Positions 6,351 to 6,993 of a DNA stretch of 6,993 bases are shown here, piece after piece. The stretch is from contig JAAVAA010000007.1 in the NCBI GenBank assembly GCA_014804285.1, positions 43,500-50,492 on the forward strand, written 5' to 3'. Below the pieces are notes generated by a model. It was not told the DNA's origin and ran no database searches. It saw nothing but the letters and a program-made list of their open reading frames with translations. The translations under genes were made by a program, and so were the position numbers. This DNA is from Lachnospiraceae bacterium. GTDB lineage: Bacteria; Bacillota; Clostridia; Lachnospirales; Lachnospiraceae. Each line of letters starts with the position of its first letter. The first letter of the stretch is position 1.

Positions 6351-6824
6351 ATGAACGCTCAACAAAAAAGCACTATTTTACCATTATTAAAGGATGCTGA
6401 AACCAACAGGAACTATGAAACTGATTATTGGTTTTCATATAAGGATTTCTTAGACCCAACAGATAATTTCACGGATTTTCAATGTGAATGTCTTGACGGA
6501 AAGCTTGGCTACATTGCCCTAATAGAAAATTTGATCAACATGGATGAAACTGCAAAAGTCTTTGTGCAGGTCTATGGAGTTGATGGAGATGATGACGAAC
6601 CTTTTATTTATGCAGACACCTTGATTATTTTTAGCAAATTGTCACTTGCCGAGATAAATCAAATTTTTAATGAACCCAAAGATATATTTCCAAGCGAAAT
6701 TGGAGAATATGAATATACTGATTTTTCGCAATCAGCTTTTCTAATTGGAGATAACGGTGAACTGATTCCAGGTGCAAAACTATTGAACGATGATCAGTTT
6801 GTTTATTATTGCTGGTGGGATTAA
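6351..6824 (+). CDS. Unrecognised acidic 157-residue cytoplasmic protein
   Basis: I do not recognise this family. The protein has no signal peptide or membrane segment. It is strongly acidic, with about 31 Asp/Glu against 9 Lys/Arg, including a run GDDDE at 79-83. It is rich in aromatic residues and ends in YYCWWD. The alternating hydrophobic pattern (KVFVQVYG, PFIYADTLIIFS) and the segment LSLAEINQIFNEPKDIF (98-114) suggest a compact alpha/beta fold. Small, acidic single-domain proteins of this kind include toxin-immunity proteins, but nothing in the window shows a toxin, so that is a guess. The frame opens upstream at a TTG (6291), but ATG 6351 has AAAGGAG 7 bases upstream and is the clear start. 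It is the only plus-strand gene, diverges from the GntR operon and ends 9 bases before palindromic element E2. Confidence 0.75.
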   Translation: MNAQQKSTILPLLKDAETNRNYETDYWFSYKDFLDPTDNFTDFQCECLDGKLGYIALIENLINMDETAKVFVQVYGVDGDDDEPFIYADTLIIFSKLSLAEINQIFNEPKDIFPSEIGEYEYTDFSQSAFLIGDNGELIPGAKLLNDDQFVYYCWWD

Positions 6825-6825
6825 A

Positions 6826-6933
6826 TTAACGTTTAGCTGGTTTACATGTAATATCTAAACGACCACTCGGATAGGAAATAAATTCTACGTCAGCACGCTC
6901 GATAAAGCGTTCGCGAATTGCTTCCTTTAGAAT
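6826..6933 (-). pseudogene. Protein-like open frame inside E2, possible 3' remnant of a larger gene
   Basis: Reading the minus strand from the in-frame TAA at 6936-6934 down to TAA 6828-6826 gives 35 sense codons with a natural-looking composition: EAIRERFIERADVEF, then ISYPSGRLDI and TCKPAKR at the end. It has no ATG start. It spans the centre and one arm of E2 and stops just beyond the outer arm, as a transposase or recombinase C-terminus reading into a terminal repeat would. I do not recognise the family. It may be a coincidental open frame in a palindrome. AAGGAAG (6921-6927) lies near its beginning, but no usable start codon follows at a good distance. Confidence 0.22.
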
Positions 6934-6979
6934 TTATTTCTTATCCGAGTTACTTTTCTGAATAAAGGAAAACCAGCTA
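6834..6979 (-). repeat. Palindromic element E2 (MITE-like), longer copy
   Basis: This 146-base imperfect palindrome has perfect 10-base outer arms (TAGCTGGTTT at 6834-6843; complement at 6970-6979). Near-symmetric internal loops (21 and 19 bases) lead to a 23-position inner stem (6865-6887 with 6928-6950; 22 Watson-Crick pairs and one G-T). The 40-base centre holds a small ACGCT/AGCGT hairpin (6895-6899, 6906-6910) and TTCGCGAA (6910-6917). Both ends carry TA. Read on the minus strand it aligns with element E1, which lacks most of the centre. It sits 9 bases after the acidic-protein stop and may also slow or end that transcript, although only TTTT follows (6954-6957). Confidence 0.7.
6842..6851. 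repeat. Short perfect palindrome inside E2
   Basis: TTACATGTAA is a perfect 10-base palindrome in the left internal loop of E2. It overlaps an alternative hairpin, CGTTTAG with CTAAACG (6830-6836 and 6855-6861), that would compete with the outer arm pairing. It could be a protein site or chance; the sequence does not decide. Confidence 0.35.
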
Positions 6980-6993
6980 TTGACTCCACTATA

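Noticed and set aside
6834..6979. E2 as a retron msr-msd RNA or an integron attC site
   Set aside because: There is no reverse transcriptase or integrase in the window. The fold lacks the separate msr hairpins and branching-G context of retrons, and attC-type core boxes are not evident. A retron gene beyond the window edge cannot be fully excluded.

Overview
The window looks like chromosomal DNA of an AT-rich, low-GC Gram-positive bacterium, most likely a gut-type Clostridia member (Lachnospiraceae-like). This is inferred from the protein styles (a YtrA-type GntR regulator with a short ABC-2 exporter, and a divergent LigA), strong purine-rich ribosome binding sites and SigA-type promoters. 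I could not run a search, so the genus is open.

Layout. Almost everything is on the minus strand, so transcription runs right to left. At the left edge is the first part of an NAD-dependent DNA ligase gene (1-230, cut by the window). A 229-base AT-rich spacer separates it from a tight three-gene cluster, aroA (EPSP synthase), hflX (ribosome-rescue GTPase) and an rluF-like 23S rRNA pseudouridine synthase. In this cluster the hflX start lies at the aroA stop, and rluF begins inside the end of hflX. A clear promoter (TTGGCA, 17 bases, extended TATAGT) stands just before aroA. To its right is a second minus-strand operon, a GntR/YtrA regulator, an ABC ATPase and an ABC-2 permease. Its strong promoter (TTGACA, 17 bases, TATATA) has an 8-5-8 palindrome lying across it, which suggests autoregulation. 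The only plus-strand gene (6351-6824) encodes a very acidic 157-residue protein that I do not recognise.

The most unusual content is a pair of related palindromic elements, one after the ABC operon (3901-3990) and one after the acidic-protein gene (6834-6979). Both have outer inverted arms of the form TAG(C/T)TGGTTTTC bounded by TA, a near-symmetric internal loop, and an inner stem built on A-C-(C/T)-CGGATAG. The two copies are in opposite orientation. The larger one carries about 40 extra central bases, and its minus strand holds a protein-like open frame running to its edge. They look like a small non-autonomous mobile-element (MITE-like) or palindromic-repeat family, at least one copy of which also forms a terminator-like hairpin.

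How the genes fit together: the left cluster is housekeeping (aromatic amino acid synthesis, ribosome maintenance, DNA ligation), and the GntR-ABC operon is a typical ligand- or stress-responsive exporter cassette. The right end is more accessory in character.
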